From positions 372,001 to 436,000 of the forward strand of contig JAEWHC010000005.1 in assembly GCA_023387985.1 (NCBI GenBank): a stretch of 64,000 nucleotides of DNA. Reading direction: 5' to 3'. Shown here one piece after another: positions 63,090 through 64,000 of this stretch. Both the position numbers and the translations under genes were made by a program. Each line of letters starts with the position of its first letter. Position 1 is the first letter of the stretch. Source of the DNA: Bacteroidota bacterium (GTDB lineage Bacteria > Bacteroidota > Bacteroidia > Chitinophagales > Chitinophagaceae). A model generated the notes under the pieces. It was not told where the DNA came from, did not search any database, and saw only the letters and a program-made list of their open reading frames with translations.

Positions 63090-63716
63090 TCAGTTTGCCT
63101 TTGCCGGGGTTGTGCTTTTAAGTTTCTCCACCAGTTTCTGTTGTTCGATCAGGTAGCCCTGCATCGGCACATTTGATGGATGCCCTTTTTGTTGAAACTC
63201 TTCCATTACCGGCAGCGTTACCAGGATTTTGATCGAATTGCGGAGATCTTCAATATTTATTGAAGTGGAATCGATTAATTTAAACAGTGCCGAATCCGCG
63301 GCAAACTGGGCATCATACAGTCTTCTTCTTTTGGAGAGGGCATCCAGCATGCGGCTTTTCAATTCTTCATCTTTCATGCTGTTAATGAGGCCGCCTGCTT
63401 CATTAAAATACATTTCATTTTTTGAGGTAAAACCGTTGAACGTTCTCAGCGAATCCGTTTTGGAATTGTAAACCGTTTTGTACAGCTGTTCTATTGCTTT
63501 CAGGTCAGCTGTTGTGTCGGCAATGGACTGGTATAGCGATTGCAATACATCAGACTGCCGTTGTTTAGGCACATAACCGAGGGCTTCTGCTACCTTATTT
63601 TCTGTTTTGCCCGATTCCAGCGGGGTTTTGGGTACCTGGGATTGCTCATTTTCATTGCATGCCATTATATAAAAGCACGTCACTAAAGTGAATATCATGC
63701 TGATTGTCGTTTTCAT
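63090..63716 (-). CDS. Hypothetical lipoprotein, helical
   Basis: A 208-residue lipoprotein (MKTTISMIFTLVTCFYIMAC, Cys20). The mature part is rich in Lys/Glu/Leu, with helical repeats (SDVLQSLYQSIADTTADLKA, NEMYFNEAGGLINSMKDEEL, ALSKRRRLYDAQFAADSALF). No domain is recognised. The C-terminus SNVPMQGYLIEQQKLVEKLK is typical of helical envelope proteins. It converges on gldA, with 32 bases between the stops. Confidence 0.65.
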   Translation of the reverse strand: MKTTISMIFTLVTCFYIMACNENEQSQVPKTPLESGKTENKVAEALGYVPKQRQSDVLQSLYQSIADTTADLKAIEQLYKTVYNSKTDSLRTFNGFTSKNEMYFNEAGGLINSMKDEELKSRMLDALSKRRRLYDAQFAADSALFKLIDSTSINIEDLRNSIKILVTLPVMEEFQQKGHPSNVPMQGYLIEQQKLVEKLKSTTPAKAN

Positions 63717-63865
63717 AGCTTTTCCCTTTTAGTGTAATGAGTCAGTCGCTTCCGATAATAATCCGGAATGCCGGAGGCACAATGCAGGGCTATCCGGATC
63801 ATTAACGGCACTTCGCTGTTTCAATACTTACAAAAATGAATCCAATGAAAAAGATCATCCCGGGA

Positions 63866-64000
63866 TCAAAGCTGCAGATCCTCCACCATTTTATTGATCT
63901 TGTCCATTAATCCAGCCTGAACGGCCTTATAATTTTCCGCTTTGTCCAGTAAGCCACTCACACTGAAATAGAATTTGATCTTCGGTTCGGTACCACTTGG
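63866..64000 (-). CDS. Phospho-sugar mutase (phosphoglucomutase/phosphomannomutase), C-terminal end
   Basis: The gene enters from the right edge; the final 44 codons are visible. The peptide begins PSGTEPKIKFYFSVSG, the family's conserved phosphate-binding loop (R-P-S-G-T-E-P-K), followed by a helical end, MDKINKMVEDLQL. These enzymes interconvert hexose 1- and 6-phosphates. The catalytic serine and metal motif lie outside the window, so the exact hexose cannot be decided. Confidence 0.88.
   Translation of the reverse strand, partial: PSGTEPKIKFYFSVSGLLDKAENYKAVQAGLMDKINKMVEDLQL

Overview
The window is chromosomal DNA of a Bacteroidota bacterium, most likely from the Chitinophagaceae/Sphingobacteriia side. 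Evidence is the gldK-gldL-gldM-gldN gliding/type IX secretion operon with a nearby gldA, the DUF4271-hemD pair, many TonB-dependent or beta-barrel outer-membrane proteins, ECF sigma factors placed next to outer-membrane or anti-sigma-like genes, and several copies of the Bacteroidota -7 promoter box (TAnnTTTG). No plasmid, phage, transposase or CRISPR locus was found. Assignments come from reading the translated sequence; no database search was run.

Layout. 0-6 kb: the end of a SpoIIM/DUF4129/lipoprotein operon on the minus strand, a BamA/D15-like outer-membrane protein, DUF4271 plus uroporphyrinogen-III synthase, and two tiny membrane proteins. 6.3-6.8 kb: tRNA-Ser(CGA) with its own promoter and terminator, followed by a tandem duplication that copies the tRNA 3' end. 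6.8-12.8 kb: a CocE/NonD-type hydrolase, a patch of broken or uncertain genes (including a 5'-truncated DUF6134 gene), a small barrel protein, a lipoprotein hydrolase and a cysteine-synthase-like enzyme. 12.9-18.1 kb: sugar metabolism, with a Gfo/Idh/MocA oxidoreductase and DUF1080 lipoprotein pair, an SMP-30 lactonase and a GH18 protein. 18.4-26.8 kb: an AT-richer accessory stretch (nitroreductase, AraC regulator, DUF1772-like, DUF1801, prolyl oligopeptidase, class C serine hydrolase) that holds a duplicated intergenic segment, a decayed FISUMP-domain gene and direct repeats.

26.8-46 kb: mostly core genes. EcsC-like protein and gyrB are separated by a hexanucleotide polypyrimidine array. Next come an outer-membrane barrel/ECF sigma/membrane protein/Spy-like operon, an FAD oxidoreductase, a 2-oxoacid dehydrogenase E2, YqgE, a histidine kinase, queA, and a sodium symporter flanked by two different LOG-family proteins. 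An unrecognised protein with kinase-like motifs lies at 44.6 kb. 45.8-54.8 kb: gpmI, a c-type heme-binding protein with a TonB-dependent receptor, an ECF sigma factor with a membrane-anchor/beta-barrel fusion partner, a lipoprotein and uvrC. 54.9-64 kb: gldKLMN, a DUF255 thioredoxin-domain protein, gldA, a lipoprotein and the end of a phospho-sugar mutase.

The most unusual items are the tRNA-linked foldback duplication, the sigma factor paired with a TM-plus-barrel fusion, the kinase-like protein at 44.6 kb, the duplicated segment flanking the AraC/DUF1772 pair, and the hexamer array behind gyrB. I did not find an unmistakable new multi-gene defence or mobile system.
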